Shown here one piece after another: positions 6,995-15,226 of a stretch of DNA of 64,000 nucleotides (the first letter of the stretch is position 1; each line of letters opens with the position of its first letter). Under the pieces are notes generated by a model. The model made no database searches. It worked only from the letters and a program-made list of their open reading frames with translations, and was not told where the DNA came from. A program made the translations under genes and the position numbers. Source of the stretch: Ruminococcus sp. CAG:254 (lineage in GTDB: Bacteria > Bacillota > Clostridia > Oscillospirales > Ruminococcaceae); the NCBI GenBank assembly GCA_000433635.1, contig HF997947.1:30033-94032 (forward strand). The letters run 5' to 3'.

Positions 6995-8623
6995 TTATCC
7001 CTCCCGTAATGCCTGCTGCAACGCATCTTGTACGGCAGCTAATATTGCGTCTGAAGAACAAGTTGCACCAGAAACCGCATCTACATCCGTTGTCTGTGCT
7101 GCTAAAATCTGTGCAGCAATACCGGAAATTTTCTTTGTTCCGTTCAATGCTCGGTCAATATACCAATCGTTAGCAGAATCATAATCTGCACCAAATCCTT
7201 CCACATCTGTAATGGAAATAATTTGGTCGTTCTCAATGCAAACTTTCACAGTCAAATCATAAGGCAAAAAGTCTTCGTCATCATCCGGATAACAAGACGC
7301 AGAGCCGATATATTCCCCGTCTATATATAAAGATGGTGTCGGTTCTGTCGTTTCCACCGGTTTTGTCGTTACCACTGTTGTCGTTGTGGTTTCTGCTGGG
7401 GCTGTGGTCACTGTTGTGGTCTGATTGCCAGAATTGGCTTGCTTTGCCTGCTCCAATGCGTCGGCAATCGCCTCTAAAATGCCCTCTGAACTGAAAGTTG
7501 CCCCGCTAATGGCATCCAAATCCGTTGTCTGTTGCTGTAATACCTGTTTCAGCAATGATTCTGCTCGCTTAAAATAAGCAGTATCATCTTCCGTGTTCAT
7601 GACCATGATATTATCAATTGTTCCATCTTTCAATGAAACAGCTACCGTTGTTTCTCCTCGGTATCCTTCCCCACTGCCTATGTAAACGCCATCTGGATAC
7701 GGGAATCTGCCTTTCGGCACTTCTACAGGCGTGGTTTCTTCTGCATTGTTTCCGCTATCTGCTCCGGCATTTGCCAACGCATTCCGGACTGCTTCAATCA
7801 ATCCCACGGAACTAAAGGTTGCACCAGAAACGGTATCCACATTGGTGCTATTCAATGCAATGATATGATTCAGCAGGGACATGGCATTGTCCAGATAAGG
7901 GCTGTCATCGCTGGCACTCAATACAGATATATCCGAAATTTTTCCGTCAGACACAGTAACTTGTACGGTAATTGCTCCGGCAAATCCACTGCCTGTTCCG
8001 ACGTATGTTCCATCCCGATAAGAAGACGGTTCCGAAACAGCAGAAATAGAGGGAGCATCTCCAGATGCATTGCTGTTAGTTGCAGCTAACGTCGGGAGAG
8101 CCGAATCCCCTGCACTGCTGCCGCCAGCCTTTTGCAACGCATCCCGAACAGCAGAGATTAACCCAACAGAACTGTAGGTTGCACCGGAAACCGTATCTAC
8201 ATTGGTGCTCTGGGTTGCAATAATGGTTTTCAGCAGAGCAGAAGCATTGTCAATATACGGGCTGTCATCTGTTGTGCTGACAATGGTAATATCGGTAATC
8301 TTTCCGCCCTCAATGACAACCTGTACCGTAATTAACCCAGAAAAGCCCGTTCCAGAACCTGTATACGTTCCATCTTTATAACCGCCGGTCTGTTCTGCCA
8401 ATGGCTCTACCGTTGGTGCTGCCTTTGTTGTAACAGCTGCCGTTTTAGAACTGGATTTTTTCCCATTTGCAGTGGTTTCCTGCGTAGAAACCGCCGTATC
8501 TTCCTGTTCCACCGAGAAAATCGGTGCAGTATAATCGTGCAGCGATATGGTTACAAACGCTGCTAAAAGTGCTGCCGGTAAAAATCCGAACAGCGATGCC
8601 CAAGGTGTATGTTTTCCCTGCAT
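6995..8623 (-). CDS. four-domain FMN-binding extracellular protein
   Basis: A 542-residue protein with a hydrophobic N-terminal anchor (9-28), a Thr/Ala-rich linker, and four tandem FMN-binding domains at about 80-166, 200-286, 308-394 and 432-538. Each carries an ApbE site: SGATYSS (146-152), SGATFSS (266-272), SGATFSS (373-379) and SGATCSS (518-524). Thr149, Thr269, Thr376 and Thr521 would bear FMN. Domains 1 and 2 are nearly identical in places, indicating recent duplication. Domain 4 is longer and more divergent, joined by a threonine-rich linker (402-430) typical of wall-spanning regions. It starts in a TAATG overlap with apbE. The design suggests a flavin wire through the cell wall. The terminal acceptor (ferric iron, fumarate-like compounds or others) is not indicated. 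Confidence 0.85.
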   Translation of the reverse strand: MQGKHTPWASLFGFLPAALLAAFVTISLHDYTAPIFSVEQEDTAVSTQETTANGKKSSSKTAAVTTKAAPTVEPLAEQTGGYKDGTYTGSGTGFSGLITVQVVIEGGKITDITIVSTTDDSPYIDNASALLKTIIATQSTNVDTVSGATYSSVGLISAVRDALQKAGGSSAGDSALPTLAATNSNASGDAPSISAVSEPSSYRDGTYVGTGSGFAGAITVQVTVSDGKISDISVLSASDDSPYLDNAMSLLNHIIALNSTNVDTVSGATFSSVGLIEAVRNALANAGADSGNNAEETTPVEVPKGRFPYPDGVYIGSGEGYRGETTVAVSLKDGTIDNIMVMNTEDDTAYFKRAESLLKQVLQQQTTDLDAISGATFSSEGILEAIADALEQAKQANSGNQTTTVTTAPAETTTTTVVTTKPVETTEPTPSLYIDGEYIGSASCYPDDDEDFLPYDLTVKVCIENDQIISITDVEGFGADYDSANDWYIDRALNGTKKISGIAAQILAAQTTDVDAVSGATCSSDAILAAVQDALQQALREG

Positions 8624-9717
8624 TATGATTCTGCTCCCTTCTGTTGAATGATTTCACATGGATAATTGGCGGAAAAAGCATCCTGAATGCCCTCTGTGAC
8701 ATACAATGTTTCGTCTTCCGTGCAAAGAACTGCATCAAATTCTGAAGCGTGTGCCTGCCAATAGGCAATTGCCTTATCCAATCCCATTACAAACAAAGCG
8801 GTAGAAAGTCCATCCGCCAATGTTCCATTTTCACTGACAATCGTCACCGAAGTCAAATCACTTTCCGCTGGTTTTCCAGTTGCAGGATCCATGATATGAT
8901 GATACCGTACGCCGTTTTCTTCAAAATAACGCTCGTATCCCCCTGATGTAATCACAGCACAGTCTTTTGTTTCTAAAATGCCGAGAAAATCGGCATCTTC
9001 TTCAGCAGTTGGATTTTGAATTGCCACTTTCCAAAGGCTGCCGTCCGGTTTTGTTCCAATCGTCTGTACATTTCCGCCCAAGCTGACCATTCCACTGGTA
9101 ACGCCGTTGGAACGGAAACAATCCATCATTGCAGAAGAGGTATAACCCTTTGCAATGCCGCCCAAATCCAATTCCATTCCGGAAACAGAAAAAGAAACTG
9201 CTCCGGTTTCTGCTGAAAACTGCATCTTAGAAGGGTCTGTCAACTGCAACAGCGACTGAATCTCTGAATCCTCCGGCACACGATATTCATGGGTTGGAAA
9301 TCCCCATGCCTGCATAATCGGATACATCAACGGATTGAACGCCCCATCTGTATCCTGATACAACGTGATTGCCTCCTGTAAAATGGCACTGGTATCTTCG
9401 GAAAGCGTTCCAGAACCCGTTGCATTTAACTTTGCAATCTCGCTTTCGCTGTTCCCCGTAGAAAGTCGGGCATCTAAATCTTGAATACAGGCTTCTGCTG
9501 CGGAAATGCCTGCTTCTGCATTGTTCCCGTAGGCAGTTAATGTGATGTAAGTATCCATTGCAAACAAATCTCGGGTTGTCTTTTCATCCGCAGATTGTGT
9601 AGTTGCAGTGACCGCTTCCGAACTGGTCGTGTTAGATTCATTAGAAGTCGTTTCTGAACAGCCACAACCGAAAATTCCCAAACAAAAACAGAGGGCAAGC
9701 ATCCATTTTCGCAGCAT
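8623..9717 (-). CDS. apbE: ApbE-type FAD:protein FMN transferase lipoprotein
   Basis: Transfers FMN from FAD to threonines in SGAT motifs of secreted proteins, here most likely the two downstream FMN-binding proteins. The 364-residue protein has an N-terminal lipid-attachment motif (GIFGCGCS), placing it on the outer face of the membrane. Family motifs are MDTYITLTAYG, the LDLGGIAKGYTS loop, SLGGNVQTIG, the HHIMDPATGKP block, and DGLSTALFVMG near the C-terminus. Start: an ATG at 9726 lies only three bases from GGAG, so the ATG three codons later, about ten bases from it, is preferred. It leads the unit apbE - 4xFMN - FMN - NapH-like, whose genes overlap or nearly touch. Palindrome copy C lies just downstream of its predicted transcription start. 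Confidence 0.9.
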   Translation of the reverse strand: MLRKWMLALCFCLGIFGCGCSETTSNESNTTSSEAVTATTQSADEKTTRDLFAMDTYITLTAYGNNAEAGISAAEACIQDLDARLSTGNSESEIAKLNATGSGTLSEDTSAILQEAITLYQDTDGAFNPLMYPIMQAWGFPTHEYRVPEDSEIQSLLQLTDPSKMQFSAETGAVSFSVSGMELDLGGIAKGYTSSAMMDCFRSNGVTSGMVSLGGNVQTIGTKPDGSLWKVAIQNPTAEEDADFLGILETKDCAVITSGGYERYFEENGVRYHHIMDPATGKPAESDLTSVTIVSENGTLADGLSTALFVMGLDKAIAYWQAHASEFDAVLCTEDETLYVTEGIQDAFSANYPCEIIQQKGAES

Positions 9718-9738
9718 AACAATCATTCTCCTTTTTTT

Positions 9739-9754
9739 ATTAGTGCAAACTAAC
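9739..9754. promoter_or_regulatory. palindromic operator, copy C (apbE unit)
   Basis: ATTAGTGCAAACTAAC, TTAG/CTAA around six bases, between the predicted -10 box and the apbE start. Nearly the same flanks as copies A and B. Confidence 0.6.
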
Positions 9755-9762
9755 CACCATAC

Positions 9763-9791
9763 AGTTTAGCAAACGAAGTTCCAAAAATCAA
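9763..9791 (-). promoter_or_regulatory. possible sigma-A promoter of apbE unit
   Basis: TTGATT (9786-9791) and TAAACT (9763-9768), 17-base spacer. Each box matches four of six consensus bases, so it is moderately weak; the adjoining operator supports it. Confidence 0.45.
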
Positions 9792-9886
9792 GCAAGAAAG
9801 TATGTCCAAGATAAAATAATTTGTTAGGAAACCGTCAAAATTCCCGATACTTCCGGCATATTGAAATGTTTTTTGATATGAAAACA

Positions 9887-9921
9887 AAAACACCATGGTC
9901 AAATTGACCACAGTGTTTTTT
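9887..9921 (-). terminator. terminator of spoVM
   Basis: A stem of AACAC..TGGTCAA and TTGACCA..GTGTT with a two-base mismatch, flanked by A-rich and T-rich runs. It follows the spoVM stop on the minus strand and could work in both directions. Confidence 0.75.
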
Positions 9922-9939
9922 CCCTATGTTCATTTCTGT

Positions 9940-10035
9940 TCAGCTGTCGGACTCTGGTTCTGCCCGTTTCACTTTAAAAACCAACCGAAAAATTCCGGTC
10001 AACAGTTTGGGTGTTTTCACCACTACAATTTTCAT
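9940..10035 (-). CDS. spoVM: stage V sporulation protein M (SpoVM)
   Basis: A 31-residue peptide too small for routine ORF calling. It begins MKIVVVKTPKLLTGIFRL, matching the clostridial SpoVM pattern MKxxxxKxPKxLxGIxR. SpoVM is an amphipathic helix that recognises the convex forespore membrane and anchors the SpoIVA spore-coat basement layer. Pro9 and the basic, amphipathic centre are conserved features. The C-terminus (EPESDS) is a few residues longer than in Bacillus. The ATG is preceded by AGGAGG and the stop is followed by a terminator. It lies about 70 bases downstream of the MATE gene on the same strand. No convincing sigma-E promoter was recognised. Its presence indicates an organism with at least the ancestral capacity to sporulate. 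Confidence 0.85.
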   Translation of the reverse strand: MKIVVVKTPKLLTGIFRLVFKVKRAEPESDS

Positions 10036-10104
10036 GGCGTGTGCCTCCTATTCCATGGTTTTACTGTATTGTATTCCAACAGCTGTAAAAAGGTTCTTGC
10101 TTTC

Positions 10105-11487
10105 TTAATTGGCAGCTGGTTGCAGGGCAAGTTTTTTCGTTAGCCGCCGCTTGATGATACAGTAACAGAGAATATGCGTCGATAGTGTGATAATCCAAGT
10201 AATCGGATAAGACAGATATACAATTTGCACAGTGTGAAATTCCGGCATCTGAAAGACGGTTGCGATCCAAACCAACCGCAAGCCACAAGCTCCCACCAGA
10301 GAAACCACCATCGGCAAAACAGAATAATTCAAACCACGCAACGCTCCGACCATAACATCCATAATCCCACATAGGGCATAAGTTGCAGAAATAATATGCA
10401 GACGCACCATTCCGGCTGCAATAACATCGGGATTACTGGAATAAATATGAAGCAACTGATGCCCAAACAAAACCGCAAGATTTCCCAATACAACACCAAC
10501 AACAATGACACAGCCTTGCCCCGTCAACAAAATTCGGTTAATGCGGTTATATTTTCCTGCACCATAATTCTGACTGGTAAAGGAAATCGTTGCCTGATAA
10601 AAAGCGTTCATTGCCATGTAAACAAAGCCCTCAATATTTGCAGCAGCTGAATTTCCGGCTACCACAATATTTCCGAACAGATTGACAGAAGACTGAATGA
10701 CAACATTGGAAAGAGCAAATACAACGCCCTGAAACCCTGCTGGAATCCCGATTTTCATGATTTGCAGCATCTTTCCACGGTGAATCCGCAGTTTGCTCCA
10801 CTGCAAGTGCATTGCCCCCTGTTCCTTACACATACAGCGTAAAACCAAAACGGCAGAAATCGTTTCTGAAATCACAGTGGCAATGGCAACCCCGGCAACA
10901 TCCAGATGCAGAACAATGACAGTCAGCAGATTCAAAACAACATTTACACAACCGGCAAAGGTCAAGTAATATAGCGGTCGGCGAGTATCTCCTACGGAAC
11001 GCAGCAAGGCACTGCCAAAGTTATAGACCATGTTGGGAATCATCCCGATAAAATAAATATGCAGATAGAGCGTTGCCAGCGGTAACACTTCTTCCGGTGT
11101 CTGCATCCAAATCAAAAACTGTTTTGCTCCAATCAAGCCGACAATCATCAGCAAAAGACCGCTTGCAAAACTCATTGCAATGGAAGTGTGAACGGTTTCT
11201 TCCAAGTCTTTTTCACACTTTGCCCCATAATGTCGAGCTGCTGTAACATTTGCACCAATCGAAAACCCTACAAATAAGTTTGTCAATAAGTTAATCAGTG
11301 CGGTATTCGAGCCAACCGCTGCCAATGCATTATCTCCAGCAAACTTTCCGACTACCACAATATCGGCTGCATTGAAAAGCAATTGTAGAATACTGGATAG
11401 CATCAATGGCAGTGTAAATAGCAGCATTTTCTTTAAAATCGAACCGCTGCACATATCCATTTCATATTGTTTTTTTGCAGTATGCAT
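10105..11487 (-). CDS. MATE-family multidrug/metabolite efflux transporter
   Basis: A 460-residue polytopic protein with about 12 hydrophobic segments in the two-fold MatE arrangement. The first half contains FNAADIVVVGKFAGDNALAAVGS, with its acidic and glycine pattern, and the second half an equivalent GNSAAANIEGFVY stretch. It would export cationic compounds or metabolites by Na+ or H+ antiport across the cytoplasmic membrane. Start: ATG with GGAGG about ten bases upstream. No terminator is visible between it and spoVM, so some readthrough is possible. It probably has its own promoter in the 110 bases upstream, but none is convincing. The substrate cannot be predicted. Confidence 0.85.
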   Translation of the reverse strand: MHTAKKQYEMDMCSGSILKKMLLFTLPLMLSSILQLLFNAADIVVVGKFAGDNALAAVGSNTALINLLTNLFVGFSIGANVTAARHYGAKCEKDLEETVHTSIAMSFASGLLLMIVGLIGAKQFLIWMQTPEEVLPLATLYLHIYFIGMIPNMVYNFGSALLRSVGDTRRPLYYLTFAGCVNVVLNLLTVIVLHLDVAGVAIATVISETISAVLVLRCMCKEQGAMHLQWSKLRIHRGKMLQIMKIGIPAGFQGVVFALSNVVIQSSVNLFGNIVVAGNSAAANIEGFVYMAMNAFYQATISFTSQNYGAGKYNRINRILLTGQGCVIVVGVVLGNLAVLFGHQLLHIYSSNPDVIAAGMVRLHIISATYALCGIMDVMVGALRGLNYSVLPMVVSLVGACGLRLVWIATVFQMPEFHTVQIVYLSYPITWIITLSTHILCYCIIKRRLTKKLALQPAAN

Positions 11488-11530
11488 GGGTGAAATACCT
11501 CCTTCATTTTTTCATAATCAAATAAAAAAC

Positions 11531-11566
11531 GTGAAAAAAGCCCAGCGAATCTGCTGGACTTTTTCC
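11531..11566 (-). terminator. terminator of the FprA/TPR unit
   Basis: The hairpin GCCCAGC/GCTGGAC with loop GAATCT, flanked by A6 and T5, is T-rich on both sides of the minus strand and follows the TPR gene. Confidence 0.85.
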
Positions 11567-11598
11567 ATTCTGCAACAAGTGATTGCAGTTGTAAAGTC

Positions 11599-13905
11599 TT
11601 ATTTTTGTACCTGTTTTTCTGCTGCTTCCAACGATAAATATTGATAAAAATGGACGGTGTTGGTCATGATCTGTTCCGCCAGATTTTTTCCTGCTCGATA
11701 AAGCGTTACAATCCACGCTCCATATGCTTGCAGCAGGTCTTCCGAATATGTCAGCAGTTCTCCCCTGAGATATGTTTCATAAGATGTCTGCCATTCGGTG
11801 TCTTCTGATGTGTGAATCTTGCGTGCCTGCCCAGCAAGATTGGGATACTGCTTTGCAAAATCTTCCATCCAACTCACTTGAATCGAAATAATTGCCTCAC
11901 AAAGTGCCTGCTTTTGTTCTGAAACGGGCGGAAGTTCTTTTTTCAGAGCAGCATAGGCTTCCGGTGCAGTCGATGCCATCATACGGGCATATTTTTCCGT
12001 CAGCAGATTCCAGCCACGTTGACTGGCACTCTGTAATTCTGCCCAATACTGTTGCAGCATAGGCAATTCCCATGTGAGATACTGACTTTTTCGCATAATC
12101 GAAAAGGTTTCCCAGTCGTCCTGACAACCTGCTCGTACCCCTTCATTTTTCACTTTATCGAACTCTGAAAATTCCAGCCGGACAATTTTTTCAACCAATA
12201 CTTCTTTTTGTTCCAGTAAGGCTGCTTGTTGTGCAGCTGCTTCTGCATGTACTTGCATATAGGATTCCTCCTGTGTGGAAATGCCCTGTTCTTTCATCTG
12301 TTTTGCAATGATTGCACAAACAGGTGCAATGATTTCCGTTTCCCATTGTTTCAAGGGCAGTGTTGTACTTTTTTGCAGCAATGCTGCAAGTTCTGCTCCT
12401 TGCGGCAGTTGTTCCGTACTGTGCAGCAGCCATTTATAATAAGGTGCATAGTTCCGTGCACAGAGATGAGCCGCCCGCATTGCACTTTCTGCAAAATGCG
12501 AAAAAGCAAGCATCGTTGTCAATGAGTCATTCCGCTGCAAAAGCCGTGGGACATTATATTGCCCACGCTGTGCCATCCATGCGGTTTCCTGAGCCAATCT
12601 CCGCAGCCGAACAGCTTCTGGATAGCCTTGCTGCAATTGGTTGCGAATTTTAGAAAACGCCTGATTGCTATCCTTGAAAAGAACACCATTCGTTGCAGCA
12701 GCAAGCTGTGCTTCTTCGATTTGCAACCATTCCTGTTCTGTCTTTGGAACGCCCGAAATGCCAAGCAATCGCTGATAAAAATCAGATGTCCGGCAAACAC
12801 CAACCCGATGTTCTCCCTGCGGCATTGTTTTTCTGGTAATTCCACAATATGTTTTCGGTAAGAGGTTATATGCCTGCTGCAACGCTGTAATTTTTGCTTC
12901 TGCCATCTCATCCGGCACCCAGATACAAAATCCTGCTCCGAAATCATGGTCTTGCGAATAGGCATCATCATAGCCGAAACATTCTGAACCCTCTCCAGCC
13001 AGTCCGATGGTCAATTGCTCCCAAATATCGGGAAACATTCGTTGCAACATTGGCTTTCCAAAGGTTTCATAATACTGCCGGCAAAGTTCCAATCCTTTTC
13101 TAATCGGCTTCCCGCCTAGCTTTTCATAGGCATGGTCAGCATTTTCCTGCACAATCTGATAGGCAGCCCCTCGTCCCATGTGCAGTTCCATTTCTGAAAG
13201 GGCGGCTTCGTAATACCACACTGCCTGCTCATAATCTTGCAGCTGATATTGTGCATCTGCCATTGCTGCCAACGCAGCAGAATAGTGAAAATCAGAAGGA
13301 CTTAGCCCGTCAAAAAAAGACAACGCAGATTTCAGCAATGGCAAGGCATCCTGTACCCGATGCAAATGCAGCAGAGAACTTGCCAAGTTGGTCTTAGAGA
13401 TAGCAACTCGTCCCTCTTGACCGGGTTGCTGCGTAACAATTTGCAGTGCTTGTTCCAGTGCCGTGCAAGACGCTTTCCAATCGCCCATTTCTTGATACAG
13501 CAAACTTAAATTGTTGTAATAGCTTGCAACTCTGCTATCTGTTGGCGAAAGCAATGCATCATAAAGCTGTTTCACTTGCTGATAGCTGTTCAGAGCAGCT
13601 TCCTGCATACCAGCTGCTCGCTGTGCATTGGCAACATTCAGCAGCGTGGTTGCATGGGCTATTGTCTGTTTTAGATGCAGCTTTTCCACACATTCCAAAG
13701 CTTTTTCTCCAACTGCAAGCGATTCCGGAAACCGTCCGCAATCTCGAAAAAAACCGATTTGATCATTGTAAAGAGTCAATGCTGTTTGCCAATCTTTTGC
13801 CTGTTCTGCTGCTGCAATCTGTTCCTTTAAAAATACATCTGCTTCCTGCAAACGGCTATTTTTCAGAAGTGTATCCAGCTGCTGTAAAATTTCCTGTACC
13901 TGCAT
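11599..13905 (-). CDS. TPR - nucleotidyltransferase-like - DUF4125 protein
   Basis: A 768-residue cytoplasmic protein with no signal or membrane segment. Residues about 1-265 are helical repeats of the tetratricopeptide type (for example LLNVANAQRAAGMQEAALNSY). Residues about 270-560 resemble the DUF4037 family. The stretch GSECFGYDDAYSQDHDFGAG (307-326) fits the GS-x(n)-DxD active site of polymerase-beta-type nucleotidyltransferases. The C-terminal 200 residues (from about 565) fit DUF4125, with LEFSEFDKVKNEGVRAGCQDD as landmark. The gene starts three bases after the flavodiiron stop, with AAGG upstream of its ATG, so the two are co-transcribed. The reaction, substrate and link to oxygen or NO reduction are unknown. 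The three-domain order suggests a repeat scaffold presenting a nucleotidyl-transferring enzyme. Confidence 0.65.
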   Translation of the reverse strand: MQVQEILQQLDTLLKNSRLQEADVFLKEQIAAAEQAKDWQTALTLYNDQIGFFRDCGRFPESLAVGEKALECVEKLHLKQTIAHATTLLNVANAQRAAGMQEAALNSYQQVKQLYDALLSPTDSRVASYYNNLSLLYQEMGDWKASCTALEQALQIVTQQPGQEGRVAISKTNLASSLLHLHRVQDALPLLKSALSFFDGLSPSDFHYSAALAAMADAQYQLQDYEQAVWYYEAALSEMELHMGRGAAYQIVQENADHAYEKLGGKPIRKGLELCRQYYETFGKPMLQRMFPDIWEQLTIGLAGEGSECFGYDDAYSQDHDFGAGFCIWVPDEMAEAKITALQQAYNLLPKTYCGITRKTMPQGEHRVGVCRTSDFYQRLLGISGVPKTEQEWLQIEEAQLAAATNGVLFKDSNQAFSKIRNQLQQGYPEAVRLRRLAQETAWMAQRGQYNVPRLLQRNDSLTTMLAFSHFAESAMRAAHLCARNYAPYYKWLLHSTEQLPQGAELAALLQKSTTLPLKQWETEIIAPVCAIIAKQMKEQGISTQEESYMQVHAEAAAQQAALLEQKEVLVEKIVRLEFSEFDKVKNEGVRAGCQDDWETFSIMRKSQYLTWELPMLQQYWAELQSASQRGWNLLTEKYARMMASTAPEAYAALKKELPPVSEQKQALCEAIISIQVSWMEDFAKQYPNLAGQARKIHTSEDTEWQTSYETYLRGELLTYSEDLLQAYGAWIVTLYRAGKNLAEQIMTNTVHFYQYLSLEAAEKQVQK

Positions 13906-13908
13906 TCG

Positions 13909-15069
13909 TTATGCCTTCCGAATAGCTTCTGCCAAAGCTTGCAGCTGCAATTCTGTTTCTGGTTTTATAGTGGAACGGATCGTGACAGCCTGTTCCAAAA
14001 TTGTAATCTTCTTCATTTCATTCAAAAGGTTTGTCATGCATTTTTTTGCACACGGTGCCCAAGAACCATTCTCAATCAGAGCAACCGTTCGATTCTGGAA
14101 AGACTTTGCCTTCAAGTGCAGCAAAAATTCTTCCATTGGTGGGAACAATCCGCCATCATAGCTGGCTGCTGCCAAGACCATCCGGTCATATTGAAAGGCA
14201 TTTGCAACAGCTTCCGCCATGTCATCCCGTGCCAAATCCACAACGGCAACGGTTTCTCCCTCTCGCAGCAACAAATCTGCTAACAATTCCGCTGCCTTTG
14301 CAGTATTTCCATGAATGGATGCATGTGCAATCAAGATGCCATGTTCTTCTGGCTGATAAGTACTCCAAAGGTTGTATTTTTCCAGATAATACCCTAAATT
14401 CTCTGTCAAAATTGTCCCATGCAGCGGACAAATTTTTGCAATGTCCAGCTTTGCTGCTTTTTTCAACAGTGTCTGTACCGGTGCACCATATTTTCCGACA
14501 ATGTTATAATAATATCGGCGTGCTTCTTCCTCCCACGGTTCTTCCGTATCCAACGCACCAAATTTTCCAAAACCATCCGCAGAAAACAGAATCTTTTCTT
14601 TCTGCTCGTATTCGACCATAACTTCCGGCCAATGCACCATTGGTGCCATAAAAAATTGTAACGTATGTACACCAAGAGAAAGTGTATCTCCCTCTGCAAC
14701 GGTCAACTTTGGCTGGTCTTTCAAATCAAAAAAGTTCGGCAGCATCGCAAATGTTTTTGCATTGCCGACTAATGTAACCTGCGGATACTGTGCAACAAAT
14801 TCTGCAATCGTACCGGCATGGTCTGGCTCTAAATGGGAAATAATCAAATAATCCGGTACTTTTCCCTGCAAAACAGCGTCCAAATTCATCAGCCATTCGC
14901 CAGACATCCGATAATCAACCGTATCCATGATGGCAATTTTTTCATCCAGAATACAATAAGAATTATACGAAACACCATTCGGAACGACATACTGACTTTC
15001 AAACAAGTCAATGGTTTTGTCATTCACGCCAATATACACAATACCATCTGCAATTTTCTGTTCTTTCAT
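13909..15069 (-). CDS. fprA: flavodiiron protein (FprA family, O2/NO reductase)
   Basis: A cytoplasmic enzyme of 386 residues that reduces O2 to water, or NO to N2O, protecting anaerobes. The N-terminal metallo-beta-lactamase-like domain carries the di-iron ligands HLEPDH (His79, Glu81, Asp83, His84), an HWPE histidine near 147, the DGFG aspartate near 166 and PLHG. The C-terminal flavodoxin domain (from about 250) starts IAHASIHGNT and binds FMN. There is no rubredoxin domain, so an external rubredoxin or ferredoxin must donate electrons. I start it at the ATG after AGGAGGG rather than 31 codons earlier. A near-consensus promoter lies upstream and the TPR/DUF4125 gene follows after three bases. 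Confidence 0.93.
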   Translation of the reverse strand: MKEQKIADGIVYIGVNDKTIDLFESQYVVPNGVSYNSYCILDEKIAIMDTVDYRMSGEWLMNLDAVLQGKVPDYLIISHLEPDHAGTIAEFVAQYPQVTLVGNAKTFAMLPNFFDLKDQPKLTVAEGDTLSLGVHTLQFFMAPMVHWPEVMVEYEQKEKILFSADGFGKFGALDTEEPWEEEARRYYYNIVGKYGAPVQTLLKKAAKLDIAKICPLHGTILTENLGYYLEKYNLWSTYQPEEHGILIAHASIHGNTAKAAELLADLLLREGETVAVVDLARDDMAEAVANAFQYDRMVLAAASYDGGLFPPMEEFLLHLKAKSFQNRTVALIENGSWAPCAKKCMTNLLNEMKKITILEQAVTIRSTIKPETELQLQALAEAIRKA

Positions 15070-15129
15070 GATAAAGCCCTCCTGATTGGTACAAACACGG
15101 AATTGTTCCTGATAATGAATCTTAATAAG

Positions 15130-15158
15130 AGTATAGCACATTTTTCGAATGGGGTCAA
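15130..15158 (-). promoter_or_regulatory. sigma-A promoter of fprA
   Basis: TTGACC (15153-15158) and TATACT (15130-15135), 17-base spacer, minus strand. Confidence 0.75.
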
Positions 15159-15173
15159 GCACTTTTTAGAAAC

Positions 15174-15202
15174 AAAAAAGGATGCCGCTGGAGCATCCTT
15201 TT
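15174..15202 (-). terminator. terminator of the ABC-2 exporter operon
   Basis: GGATGC/GCATCC stem with a seven-base loop and A6/T4 flanks, just after the last permease gene. Confidence 0.85.
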
Positions 15203-15226
15203 CCTGATTTTTTTATATGTTGAGAT

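Noticed and set aside
4468..9754. Standard DtxR/IdeR box in the redox region.
   Set aside because: The known 19-base box has tighter arms (TTAGG-TTAGCCTAA-CCTAA). Here TTAG and CTAA are six bases apart, so a named regulator cannot be assigned.
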